Notes: generated from the sequence alone by a model not told the origin. DNA of 10,106 nucleotides from an uncultured Bacteroidota bacterium (GCA_937900725.1 CALCFP010000230.1:1-10106); one strand, 5' to 3'. Shown: positions 1 through 8,200, counted from the stretch's first letter. Translations and numbers: made by a program.

Positions 1-327
1 CATTCCCACAACGCACCCCACCGGATTGCCGTCGGCAAGGTGGCTGTCAAGCGCTTTCAGAGCCTTGCCTTTATTCAGGTAACGTCGTTTGTCAACCTTT
101 ATTCCGAACATTTTGGATATTCGGGAGATGAATACTCCGGGGAAAGTGCGGAACGATGTGACGGCCATGCCGGACATCTTCACGAATGTCATGTGCGAGA
201 AGAACAGACCGTACGACAGACCGAAAACCATAGGTTCCGATATCTCGATGCCGTAATACCGGAGCATATTCACAATGACTCCGTTCTCGCAGTGTGCCGC
301 AGGCTTATGTACAAAATCGAGTTCCAT
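1..327 (-). CDS. BtrH N-terminal-domain protein (acyltransferase-like), 3' part outside window
   Basis: Translating the minus strand from the ATG at 327 gives 109 open codons up to the window edge. Residues 11-40 (AHCENGVIVNMLRYYGIEIS followed by EPMVFGLSYG) carry the hallmark of the BtrH N-terminal family: a His-Cys pair (His12, Cys13), then an Asn-Met-Leu helix, a Tyr-Tyr-Gly turn and an Ile-Ser-Glu/Phe-Gly-Leu segment. BtrH of the butirosin pathway transfers an acyl chain from an acyl carrier protein to an acceptor, with the Cys as presumed nucleophile. The ATG shares its A with the TAA stop of the upstream 133-aa gene (TAATG), which indicates translational coupling. In this operon it may move an ACP-bound acyl chain onto or off the resorcinol product; that role is inference. 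The C-terminal half is not visible. Confidence 0.85.
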   Translation of the reverse strand, partial: MELDFVHKPAAHCENGVIVNMLRYYGIEISEPMVFGLSYGLFFSHMTFVKMSGMAVTSFRTFPGVFISRISKMFGIKVDKRRYLNKGKALKALDSHLADGNPVGCVVGM

Positions 328-728
328 TATTCGGGCATCGTCTTTAACTGTTCAACCGTCATACGCAGGGCATCGGCATATTTGGCCAAGGTCTCGTTGT
401 CGAGCGAGTTGAAGTTCTTAGGCTTGAAATGCCGGCGTATCCTCCATTTTGATATTCCGGTATATGTAGATAGAAGCCTCACGTCCATAAGCCCTTTAGC
501 GGCGTAGTATTCGAGCGGGCTTGATGTTCCGTTCTTAATGCGTTTCAGGATGTCATCGCATTGTTCGTTGATTTCATCCCAAGCCAAGTCGAGGGCATCA
601 GTCTTTACGTCCCATCCGTCGCTCACGACGCTAGTGTATTTGCCGTCGTTGTCAACCGCATAGGCTATGTCGCGGACAACCGTGCCCTTTGCGTACTTAA
701 GGTCCTGTGGAACGTCTTCGGTTTTCAT
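327..728 (-). CDS. Small conserved protein with Xre-like helix-turn-helix C-terminus in dar operon
   Basis: A 133-residue protein, no signal peptide or membrane segment. Residues 1-65 are acidic and polar and resemble nothing I can name. Residues 70-130 have the spacing of an Xre-type DNA-binding fold: SPLEYYAAKGLMDVRLLSTY, then TGISKWRIRRHFKPK as turn plus recognition-like helix (about 91-100), then a SLDNETLAKYADALRMTVEQ segment that parallels the closing helices of HTH_3 proteins. The recognition-like helix is strongly basic (Lys94, Arg96, Arg98, Arg99, His100). The start is the ATG six bases after the darB stop, and the stop overlaps the next start, so it is made as part of the operon. 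It could be a pathway regulator, or the fold may have been recruited as a scaffold or protein-binding module; the sequence does not decide. No function is assigned. Confidence 0.85.
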   Translation of the reverse strand: MKTEDVPQDLKYAKGTVVRDIAYAVDNDGKYTSVVSDGWDVKTDALDLAWDEINEQCDDILKRIKNGTSSPLEYYAAKGLMDVRLLSTYTGISKWRIRRHFKPKNFNSLDNETLAKYADALRMTVEQLKTMPE

Positions 729-734
729 CGCAAA

Positions 735-1883
735 TCAGCAAACGGTGAACATACAGTGTGCATAGGAGAAGCGTGCGCTTTCAGGGACCATCAGCAATAT
801 TTTCTGCCCCTTATGCAACTTGCCCGAAGTCATCAGTTCGTCAAGCATGGCGAATGCCGAGGCCGAAGCGATGTTCCCGACTTTTTGCAGATTCAGGAAC
901 CAGCGTTCAAAAGGTATGCTCATGCCGATATTGTCCAATTCCTGCTTAATCAGATCCTTGAAGAACATCGACGACAAGTGAGGCAGGAACCAGTCAACGT
1001 CGTCGGCGGAGAAGTTGTGCTTTTTGGCCATTGCCGACAAGTGGCGGGCGCCAAGTTTGACTACGTTTTCGCCAAGCAGTCGTGTATCCTGCTTTACGGC
1101 AAATATCGATTTCGACAGCCACTCGTCTTCGGGGAACAGCGACCAGCCTTTGAGCGAGCCGTCCTCCTCCTTTTCGGCGCCTGCGTACATGCAAGTCTCC
1201 ATTTCGTTGGCAAACGATGTTATCTCAATCCAGTCTATCCGTAGCGACACATCGCCGGCAACCGGCTTGTCCTCTATCATCAGGGCCATTCCGGCATCGG
1301 ACAGCATCCAGCGGAGGAACTCCTTCTCGAATGCCAGCATCGGCCTTGCATCTACCTGCTTCAGCAATTCTTCCGATTCCTTTTGGAAATACGATGAGTT
1401 AAGCCAAGCCGATGCGCGTTCAGACGCACTTGCTATGGCACGCTTTGCCAAGCCCGACATTACCGACATGTAGGCGTATTTTATCGCATCCACTCCGGCA
1501 CAGCACGAACCGGCAAACGAAACCACCTCGATATCCCGGCTTCCGCCAACCGCGCCGTGCACCATGATGCCGTGCGAAGGAATCAACTGCTCAGGCGAGG
1601 CTGTGCCACACGACAGCACATCTACGTCGTCGATTGTGACGCCACGTTTCTCGAGCAACGTGTTGATGGCATTGGCGGCCATCTGCACATTGGTGTGGGT
1701 TACTTTTCCATTCTCGTCCATTGCGTAGTAACGGCTCTCTATGCCGTTTTTCCTCAAGATGATGCGTCTTGCCTTCGAAGGCTGACCGTTAATCATTCCC
1801 AAATGCTTTTCCATGTCGTCGTTGCTGACAGGGTCGTTCGGGAAGAAGTGTGCCGTTTTAACTATGTATGCTGAATTACTCAT
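735..1883 (-). CDS. darB: Dialkylresorcinol ketosynthase DarB, beta-ketoacyl-ACP synthase III type
   Basis: A 382-residue thiolase-fold enzyme. Numbered from the chosen start, the KAS III triad is intact: Cys128 in SFAGSCCAGVDAIKYAY (second Cys of the pair), His302 in WFLPHLSSMFF, and Asn337 in KVGNIASASAFAML. DarB enzymes condense a beta-ketoacyl thioester with a second acyl thioester and cyclise it to a 1,3-cyclohexanedione, which DarA aromatises. Start choice: MSNSAYIVKTAHFFPN at 1883 matches how family members begin. An in-frame ATG at 1895 would add four residues (MTFI) and overlaps the darA stop as ATGA, and a TTG at 1913 is also open but less likely. It lies directly after darA and six bases before the helix-turn-helix gene. 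FabH is the closest well-known relative, but the pairing with darA argues against housekeeping fatty acid initiation. Confidence 0.93.
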   Translation of the reverse strand: MSNSAYIVKTAHFFPNDPVSNDDMEKHLGMINGQPSKARRIILRKNGIESRYYAMDENGKVTHTNVQMAANAINTLLEKRGVTIDDVDVLSCGTASPEQLIPSHGIMVHGAVGGSRDIEVVSFAGSCCAGVDAIKYAYMSVMSGLAKRAIASASERASAWLNSSYFQKESEELLKQVDARPMLAFEKEFLRWMLSDAGMALMIEDKPVAGDVSLRIDWIEITSFANEMETCMYAGAEKEEDGSLKGWSLFPEDEWLSKSIFAVKQDTRLLGENVVKLGARHLSAMAKKHNFSADDVDWFLPHLSSMFFKDLIKQELDNIGMSIPFERWFLNLQKVGNIASASAFAMLDELMTSGKLHKGQKILLMVPESARFSYAHCMFTVC

Positions 1884-1891
1884 AATAAATG

Positions 1892-2812
1892 TCATTGACC
1901 GAGATTGTAGCAAATCTCAAGTCTGTTTCTTTTCATGAAATAGTATCTGATAGGATATAGCAAATGATATATTGTCAACACGATAGGCGAAACCACATAT
2001 AGCACGAAAAACAGATAGTATGAGAACAGCGTGCAACGGTGTGTACGTGCGGGATTCCCCCATTCGCCTTTCTTGCGTATGAATTTTGCCCATATTCCAA
2101 ATATGCGGTGGCCAACTTTCTCTACATACACTATTTTAGGTACGTAGTCGATGGCGCCTGCGTTCATAAGTTTCTGTTGCAACGAGCCGAAACCGTCTGT
2201 CTGCAAAACTTCGCCAATTACTTCGCCGAACCGCGATGCGCCGGCAATGTCGGCATCGGACACGCCTGCAGCGGGCCAAATGCCTGTGGCCTCCTTCTTG
2301 CCGTAAAGCAGCCAGCGAGCAATGGTCACTATGCCGACCAGATTGTGAGCACGGTCCTGCAGGACGATATGCCCCACAAATCTTGCGCCAATCTCGCCCA
2401 ACGCCTTCCGGATTCCGAAGAAGGTGTTCACCCACATGTTTCGGCATCCGTTGACAAAAACCACGTTTCGGCCTTTCAGGTATTCACGAACCGGAGCCGA
2501 AGCCAGGAACGACTGCATAGGCAGCGACGGCGACAGAAACCACGACTGACCGCCAATAATAACCAAATCGGCATCCTGAACATCGCTCAAATCGATTTCC
2601 TTAATGCCAAATGGCGGAATGCCAAGACGAGTTTCAGGGAAAATGTCAAAAAACTCGTTGTAATTCCATGGAAACATGAACGGCTTTTCGGGAATTATCT
2701 CCTTGTAGACAATGGAATTGACTTTCGACAAAGGGGCGCAAACACTCTTGACAATGTCAAGTGCCTGCCCGCTCTGCGTGTAATAGAATACGGCTATTTT
2801 TTTGGATCCCAT
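1892..2812 (-). CDS. darA: Dialkylresorcinol condensing enzyme DarA, flavodoxin-like, with C-terminal membrane segment
   Basis: A 306-residue protein opening with MGSKKIAVFYYTQSGQALDI: a first beta strand followed by a TQSGQ phosphate loop as in flavodoxins, consistent with FMN binding. A second flavodoxin-like strand and loop is ADLVIIGGQSWFLSPSLPMQ (81-100), and a third is NVVFVNGCRNMWVN (116-129). Near the C-terminus, residues about 262-285 (LFSYYLFFVLYVVSPIVLTI onward) are a hydrophobic helix followed by a basic tail, so the enzyme probably sits on the membrane with its lipid substrate. Family members aromatise the 1,3-cyclohexanedione made by DarB to a 2,5-dialkylresorcinol. It is the first gene of the minus-strand operon, with a candidate -7 box 31 bases upstream of the ATG. 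Length fits the family. Assignment rests on the loop, the overall pattern and the adjacent darB. Confidence 0.92.
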   Translation of the reverse strand: MGSKKIAVFYYTQSGQALDIVKSVCAPLSKVNSIVYKEIIPEKPFMFPWNYNEFFDIFPETRLGIPPFGIKEIDLSDVQDADLVIIGGQSWFLSPSLPMQSFLASAPVREYLKGRNVVFVNGCRNMWVNTFFGIRKALGEIGARFVGHIVLQDRAHNLVGIVTIARWLLYGKKEATGIWPAAGVSDADIAGASRFGEVIGEVLQTDGFGSLQQKLMNAGAIDYVPKIVYVEKVGHRIFGIWAKFIRKKGEWGNPARTHRCTLFSYYLFFVLYVVSPIVLTIYHLLYPIRYYFMKRNRLEICYNLGQ

Positions 2813-2843
2813 TGCTATTCTGATTTCTTCGCCTTAAAGAGTG

Positions 2844-2851
2844 CAAATGTA
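2844..2851 (-). promoter_or_regulatory. Candidate Bacteroidota -7 box for the dar operon
   Basis: On the minus strand this reads TACATTTG, an exact match to TAnnTTTG. It predicts transcription starting near 2837 and an untranslated leader of about 25 bases before the darA ATG at 2812. No clear TTTG element sits at the usual -33 distance (a TTTTG lies only 11 bases upstream), so the promoter may need an activator. The surrounding 17-mer recurs at the divergent ligase promoter. Confidence 0.55.
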
Positions 2852-3216
2852 CACTTTTAATTCAAAATATGATTTTTTAGTTAACCGGAGTAAATGCAGA
2901 ATTAATTAATGCATTCACATACTCGGTTTCAGGCTAAAAGACAGCCATGGAGCGGACCGTTTGCCAAGTAAAAATACGCGAATGATAAAAACCAAGGGGT
3001 TTCCATAAATTACTTTGTTGTGATTATGAAGAATTGGTCAGACAGGTTGATGACATGAATGAAGAAGCAGTGCGGGCACTGTGACTGAATGAATGTCAAC
3101 AAGATGGCAACAAAAATCCGAAAGCACACAAAAGAATGAAGAGCAACTCATTTTTAGTAATTATAAAATCGGGGAATTTATAGAAGTCACCTAATATGTC
3201 GTTTTACTTAAAAATG
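2852..3216. other. AT-rich divergent intergenic region without a convincing gene
   Basis: About 365 bases between the two outward -7 boxes. No long reading frame exists. Two short plus-strand stretches look somewhat protein-like: an open frame at 2989-3084 ending in DYEELVRQVDDMNEEAVRAL and a stop, which has no start codon before that stretch, and a 33-codon frame at 3093-3194 starting MSTRWQQKSE. Neither has a recognisable family. They may be remnants of a lost small gene or chance. No tRNA, riboswitch or clear terminator hairpin was found here. Confidence 0.6.
2893..2915. promoter_or_regulatory. Inverted repeat upstream of darA promoter, possible operator
   Basis: The arms AATGCA (2893-2898) and TGCATT (2910-2915) are perfect inverted repeats around an 11-base AT-rich centre, which includes the palindrome ATTAATTAAT at 2901-2910. 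The centre lies about 67 bases upstream of the predicted darA transcription start, a usual distance for an activator site. AT-rich DNA makes such symmetry fairly likely by chance, so the call is tentative. Confidence 0.25.
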
Positions 3217-3224
3217 TACATTTG
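3217..3224 (+). promoter_or_regulatory. Candidate Bacteroidota -7 box for the ligase gene
   Basis: TACATTTG matches TAnnTTTG exactly. A TATG (3195-3198), one mismatch from the TTTG -33 element, lies 18 bases upstream. Transcription would start near 3231, about 14 bases before the ATG at 3245, leaving a short A-rich leader. The box is embedded in a perfect 12-base palindrome, AAATGTACATTT (3212-3223), which could also be an operator. Confidence 0.6.
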
Positions 3225-3244
3225 GCATCCAAACAAAAAGGAAA

Positions 3245-4543
3245 ATGATTAAAAAAGACCCTCAAATCCAGTTCAAGTCGCAGGCTGAAATAAAGGCATT
3301 TCAGGAAGCGCGGCTTGCCGAAGCCTTGGCTTATTTGCAGGCTCACTCGAAATTCTACCAGAAGATGTTTGCCGACAACAATATCGACATCAGCAAGATA
3401 AAGACCATTGAAGACTTGCGTCAGATACCTGTCACCACAAAGGCCGACCTTCAGTTGCACAACAGCGATTTCGTGTGCGTTGACAGCGCCGACATAATCG
3501 ACTATGTAACCACTTCGGGCACAATGGGCAATCCGGTGACATTCGCACTCACAAACAACGACCTCGACCGCTTGGCATACAACGAGTACCTTTCGTTCAC
3601 CACTGCCGGGCTCACCCGCAACGACATAATGCAGGAAATGGTGACCATCGACCGCCGATTCATGGCAGGATTGGCCTACTTACTTGGCTGCCGCGAAGTG
3701 GGAATGGGCGTTTCGCGCGTAGGCAACGGCATTCCCGAACTGCAATGGGACACCATCAACCGCATTCACCCCACTTGCTGCATGTGCGTGCCTTCGTTCC
3801 TTATTAAACTTGTGGATTTCGCCGAGAAGAACGGCATCGACTACCACAAGTCGAGCCTCAAGAAATGCGTCTGCATTGGCGAAGCACTTTACAAGCCTAA
3901 CGGCGAATTCACCACTTTGGGACAAAAAATCAACGAGAAGTGGCCCGAACTGAAACTGCACACCACTTACGCCTCAACCGAGATGCAGTCGTCGTTCACC
4001 GACTGCGACCAGTATAACGGCGGACACGTACAGCCCGAACTGATAATTGTCGAATTCCTCGATGAGAACAACCAGCCTGTTGCCGACAATGAGCCAGGCG
4101 AAGTGACAATAACATCATTGGGCGTTGAAGGCATGCCGTTGCTGCGCTTCAAGACCGGCGACGTCTGCTATCACTACAACGAGCCTTGCAAATGCGGGCG
4201 AAACACGATGCGCCTGAGTTCGGTGATAGGCCGCAAGGGACAGATGATAAAATACAAGGGCACAACACTTTATCCACCCGCATTGTTCGATATCCTCGAC
4301 GGAATCCACGATGTGAAGAACTATGTGGTTGAAGTGTTCACCAACGATTTGGGCACTGATGACATCAAGGTCCGCATCGGCACCACCCGCACCGACGAGG
4401 CTTTTGCCAAAGAGATTAAGGACATTTTCCGATCAAAGGTGCGTGTCGCCCCAGCCATTAGTTTCGAGTCGCCTGAATACATCACCAAACTGCTGTTCCC
4501 TGAAATGAGTCGCAAACCAGTGAAATTCTACGATCTCAGATAA
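3245..4543 (+). CDS. Phenylacetate-CoA ligase (PaaK)/F390 synthetase-like adenylate-forming enzyme
   Basis: A 432-residue soluble enzyme, full length for the PaaK family. Visible adenylation motifs in order: ATP phosphate loop TTSGTMGNP (89-97), YASTEM (242-247, the usual Y-G-x-T-E block), KTGDV (303-307), the cysteine motif CKCGR (315-319, a zinc site in some relatives), GRKGQMIKYKG (329-339), and a C-terminal SRKPVKFYDLR (422-432) in which Lys424 aligns with the catalytic lysine of the GKAVR motif. Such enzymes activate a carboxylic acid with ATP to an acyl-AMP and pass it to CoA. The substrate cannot be read from sequence; phenylacetate is only the family name. Departures from the family are Arg in place of the Gly before Lys424 and Gln-Met where many have Asp in the 329-339 motif. 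The ATG follows an A-rich leader (AAGGAAA). It is divergent from the dar operon and followed after 29 bases by a secreted protein, probably co-transcribed. Confidence 0.92.
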   Translation: MIKKDPQIQFKSQAEIKAFQEARLAEALAYLQAHSKFYQKMFADNNIDISKIKTIEDLRQIPVTTKADLQLHNSDFVCVDSADIIDYVTTSGTMGNPVTFALTNNDLDRLAYNEYLSFTTAGLTRNDIMQEMVTIDRRFMAGLAYLLGCREVGMGVSRVGNGIPELQWDTINRIHPTCCMCVPSFLIKLVDFAEKNGIDYHKSSLKKCVCIGEALYKPNGEFTTLGQKINEKWPELKLHTTYASTEMQSSFTDCDQYNGGHVQPELIIVEFLDENNQPVADNEPGEVTITSLGVEGMPLLRFKTGDVCYHYNEPCKCGRNTMRLSSVIGRKGQMIKYKGTTLYPPALFDILDGIHDVKNYVVEVFTNDLGTDDIKVRIGTTRTDEAFAKEIKDIFRSKVRVAPAISFESPEYITKLLFPEMSRKPVKFYDLR

Positions 4544-4572
4544 GACAATTCATTAATTTAAAACAAATTGAC

Positions 4573-5166
4573 ATGAAAAAACTATTCGTTCCATTCATTC
4601 TCGCAGCATGCCTGACACTATCGGCAAACGCAGCGAAAAAAGTAAGCCCGATTGCGAAACTCAACAACATAACATTTTACGGTGTCGATTTTTCACAAGG
4701 AAAGATTTTCGGCTCAACCGACACCTCCGACAAACTGCGCAAGGCTTACGCCGACATCAATATGCTGTTTGTCACTGAACCAGACAAGTACGATATCGCC
4801 AAACTTTTGGGCAAAGACGTAAAGGACGTACGAATTGAAGCTGTATCTGAATCCAACGAGGATATTGATGACGATTATCTGAAGACCTTCAGCAGCAGTT
4901 TCACCATTAACGACGAGAACCTTGTAAATTCACTCAAAAACCTGAAGATTGAGAACGGCAGCGGTGTCGGCTTTGTAATGGTAATGCAGCAACTGAACAA
5001 GCCCGCCGAAGAAGGAACATACCAACTGGTTTTCTTCGACATTGACACACGCAACATAATCACTCGATGGACAATGAGAGGCAAAGCAGGTGGAATAGGA
5101 TTACGCAACTTTTGGGCAAAATCAGTCCTTGAGGTGCTGAAACAAGTGAAGGGTTACAAGGAATGA
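4573..5166 (+). CDS. Exported protein of unknown function, 197 residues
   Basis: It begins MKKLFVPFILAACLTLSANA, a standard signal peptide (two Lys, hydrophobic core, Ala-Asn-Ala before Ala), predicted to be cut after residue 20 to give a mature periplasmic or secreted protein of about 177 residues. The Cys at position 13 is in the hydrophobic core and does not form a proper lipobox, so it is probably not a lipoprotein. The mature part mixes charged helices (for example DTSDKLRKAYADINMLF) with strand-like stretches (GVGFVMVMQQ, TYQLVFFDID) and ends in a basic helix. I do not recognise the family. It lies 29 bases after the ligase with no terminator between, and a strong hairpin follows 16 bases beyond its stop, so the two probably form one transcript. 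Whether it shares a function with the ligase is unknown. Confidence 0.85.
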   Translation: MKKLFVPFILAACLTLSANAAKKVSPIAKLNNITFYGVDFSQGKIFGSTDTSDKLRKAYADINMLFVTEPDKYDIAKLLGKDVKDVRIEAVSESNEDIDDDYLKTFSSSFTINDENLVNSLKNLKIENGSGVGFVMVMQQLNKPAEEGTYQLVFFDIDTRNIITRWTMRGKAGGIGLRNFWAKSVLEVLKQVKGYKE

Positions 5167-5181
5167 CGACCGAACAAAAGC

Positions 5182-5214
5182 AAAAAAAGTCCCACTGAAA
5201 TGGGACTTTTTTTT
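5182..5214. terminator. Bidirectional intrinsic terminator between convergent genes
   Basis: The stem GTCCCA (5189-5194) pairs with TGGGAC (5201-5206) around the six-base loop CTGAAA. It is flanked by seven A before and eight T after, which extend the stem and give a U-run on either strand. It lies 16 bases after the stop of the 197-aa gene and about 79 bases beyond the tamB stop, so it can end both convergent transcripts. Confidence 0.9.
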
Positions 5215-5292
5215 ACTTAGCCGATATTGTAGCAAGCGGCAAAACACTTTACATGCAAGCCGTCACCGTGGAGTGCGCCACAAAAGCAGTTC

Positions 5293-8200
5293 CTATTCCT
5301 GTATTTCGGCAGGAGTCTTTTCCTTTCGGCGGAACCAACGCTTGCGCAAGTCGCTGAACTCGTTGAAATCCTCAGTAAAAAACAGGCCAAGCCCACGGGT
5401 GTATGGCGCATCGTCATAGATAAGATCCTCGTTGACTTTTTGGAACGCCTTCAGCCTCACATTACCCTTCTTGTTGAGTTTCAGTTCAACAGACAAGTCG
5501 GTAGTGTATTGGCTTGAGCCATTTTCAGAACTTTTATCTTGGCTATTGACATCAAAGTTGCTGTTTACCACAATGCGGTCGTCCCAAAGACTGGTTGAAA
5601 GCGTCAGTTCGTACTCTTCGGAACTGATTTCGGTTTCAGGCCTGTAGGCGACGCCAAGGTCGAAGTTTGTGCTTATCTGGCTAATCCATTTCGAGAGTTG
5701 GTTCGAAAGCAACTCGCTGGCCGTACTTGCACTCACCGACGCTGCCGACGTTGACGCATCGTTGCCGGCCACAGTGGTAAGCGGATAGAACTTGTTGAGC
5801 AGAAGAAGATACACCACCTGCTGGTTCAAGTCATCGGTAGGGAGGCTGTTCAACTGCTCAATCTCTTCCACATTGCTTGTAGTTGAAGGCACGTCGATTG
5901 AAAAACTGATATTAGGCGACACTAATTTGTTGCTCATTATCAGATGGCAGTTTACGGGCACCTTCTTCTCGCGGTCTTCCTCGTTGAGTGTAAGCGAATA
6001 GACAGGCACCTTGCGCAGCTTGTACGCTGCGTCAATGTTGATAGTTGCTCCTAGAGGCTCTCCTGTCCAAGTCACGTAACTGCCACTTTGAATGTCAAGT
6101 TTCTTGCTTATGATGTTCTGCAACGTGAACGTGAAATCACCCTTGTTGATTAGATAAGTGCCATATATTGAAAAATTGTCATCGACAAGACGGATGTTCA
6201 AATCGGCATTTCCGCTTGAGCGCAAGGCGTCGCCTATGGACGGGTCGAACACAATCTGAACTTCGGCATCAGGCGTAACCTTAAGGTCAAGATTAAGGCT
6301 CAATGTCGAACGCGGAGCTTCCAACACATGTTCTGTTCGCTTGCGCCTTGCGTCATTGATGTTGGCCATGTTCACTGGCTGTAAAAATGTTATGAACTCA
6401 TTCTCAGTCAAATCGTTACGACCTTCCATTGTTATATAGAACATTGACTTGGGCATTGTGGTTGCACTGATATCGACATTGATGGCCTTGCGGGTGGAGC
6501 CAGTAACATTGACAATGCCGCTGGCATAAGTCTTTCCGTACCACAAAGGCGAATCGACATTGCGAATGTTGAGAGCCACAATGTTGTTACAGTCAAACTT
6601 AAGGTCGATGTTAAACTCCTTCATGTCGCGGTGCCAGATTGAGCCGTCGATGGTGAAATTACCAGCTTCAGTATCGGTAAGTCTGACTTTGTTAAGCCGA
6701 ATTTTGTTTTCCACGAACTCTAGTGTGTCATTTGTGTAATATACGGCCTTTGTAGGCTTTAGAGTCAGGTATGTGTCCTCCAGCCCCATTTTTCCGTACC
6801 AGTTGGGAGACGTCAGGCGTCCGTCAAGGTGCATCTTGCCGCTGAAGGTGCCCACCATCTCGCTGAACACGTTCGAAAGAAAGAGTTTCAGGAACTGCAC
6901 GTCCTGATGCGTGGCTTCGGCATCAAGGTCCATATACGAGTTGGCAGGGTCGATATAGCCAGCGAAAGTGGTCCGGGAACTGCCACCTTTGTCAGACAGT
7001 GCGCCTTCCACAAGCAGTTGGCGTTGCTCCATATCCCAAGATGCGTTAGCATCGACATCGCCGAACCGTTGGCCGTTTATTGAAAAATCGACTATACCGA
7101 GCCCGCCCTCGATGCGCTTCTCGCCCTTCAGGTCCTTCAGGTTGACATTGCCCGACAGCAAGCCTGACAAGTCTGTCGCGGTGGCGAGTATTTCCGAAAT
7201 GAAATCGAGCCTCAAGTTGCTTACTCCTATAACGAGACTGTCGTCAGGATAATCGGAAATGATACCGCTCACGAAGACACGCGACAAGCCGTTATCGATG
7301 TCAACATTGCTGAACACCATGGCCGTATCATGAAGAATCACCATTGACGGCCTTATGGTTGCCGTGGTGTCGAATATGGTTACAGACGACTCGCCGATGG
7401 CAATTTCCTTTTGATGCGGATTGGTCATACGGATATCGGCATTGACACAACCACTATTGCGCCCTTTGGCAAGATGATTGTCCCAATTAACGACAAGTCT
7501 TGCCAATCCTTCGGATAATGCTGATGACACCCTGAGACTGTCCATCAACTGGAAATCGGCAAAAAAGATGCAGTCCGACGCCAACGTGGTCCTTATGCTG
7601 TCGCCCGATCCCTGCATTCCAATGGAAAGATTTTCAATCTCGAAATTTTTGGCCAACACATTGTCCGACTTCAGTTTCAAGTCCAGAAAGTTAATACTGT
7701 CAGTGAAGGATGCTGTCAGTTCTGTTCCTGACGAGATATTGAGCCACGGGGCAAATTTTTCGGTTAGCGGATGCGGATAGTCGGCCAATGCCTTGAGCAC
7801 TATGGTGCCGTTGTTGCCCGTCGACGAATAATCCTTGCCCGTCGCCAGTTTGGCGGCATAGCCTGAAAAGTCCTTCACAATGTCGGAAAAGCCAAATGGG
7901 GCATCAACCTCCACATTAACAAACTCCGACTTGAGGCTGACAATCTTTCCCGTATCGGTATTGAAGGCAAAGATGGACACGGAGTCGGTGGCGAAATATG
8001 TGGAATCGCTGAAATAGTATATATCAGACACATTGACGGAGCCTTCCGCCATGTCGAGGCTGGCATTGCGGAAGTCGGCGTTTATGTTGAACGACATATT
8101 TGCATCTTCCTTGTTCGACAAGCCCAAAGCGTAAAGGTTGGCGTAATATACATACGACTGAAACTGGAAAACTGCGCTGTCGCGCCAATCGGCAATACCG

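Noticed and set aside
40..507. 155-codon plus-strand open frame at the left edge
   Set aside because: It is antisense to the BtrH-domain gene and the 133-aa gene, both of which show family features and coupled start and stop codons.
561..1244. 227-codon plus-strand open frame opposite darB and the 133-aa gene
   Set aside because: It straddles two real minus-strand genes, and its translation has no domain or signal. It arises from the codon pattern of the opposite strand.
2039..2860. 273-codon plus-strand open frame opposite darA
   Set aside because: It lies almost wholly antisense to darA, whose flavodoxin loop and operon position are clear. The antisense translation looks non-protein-like and runs through the darA promoter.
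5215..5292. Possible small gene between the terminator and the tamB stop
   Set aside because: An open minus-strand frame here is only the tail of a frame overlapping the tamB 3' end. It has no own start in the gap and no recognisable content.
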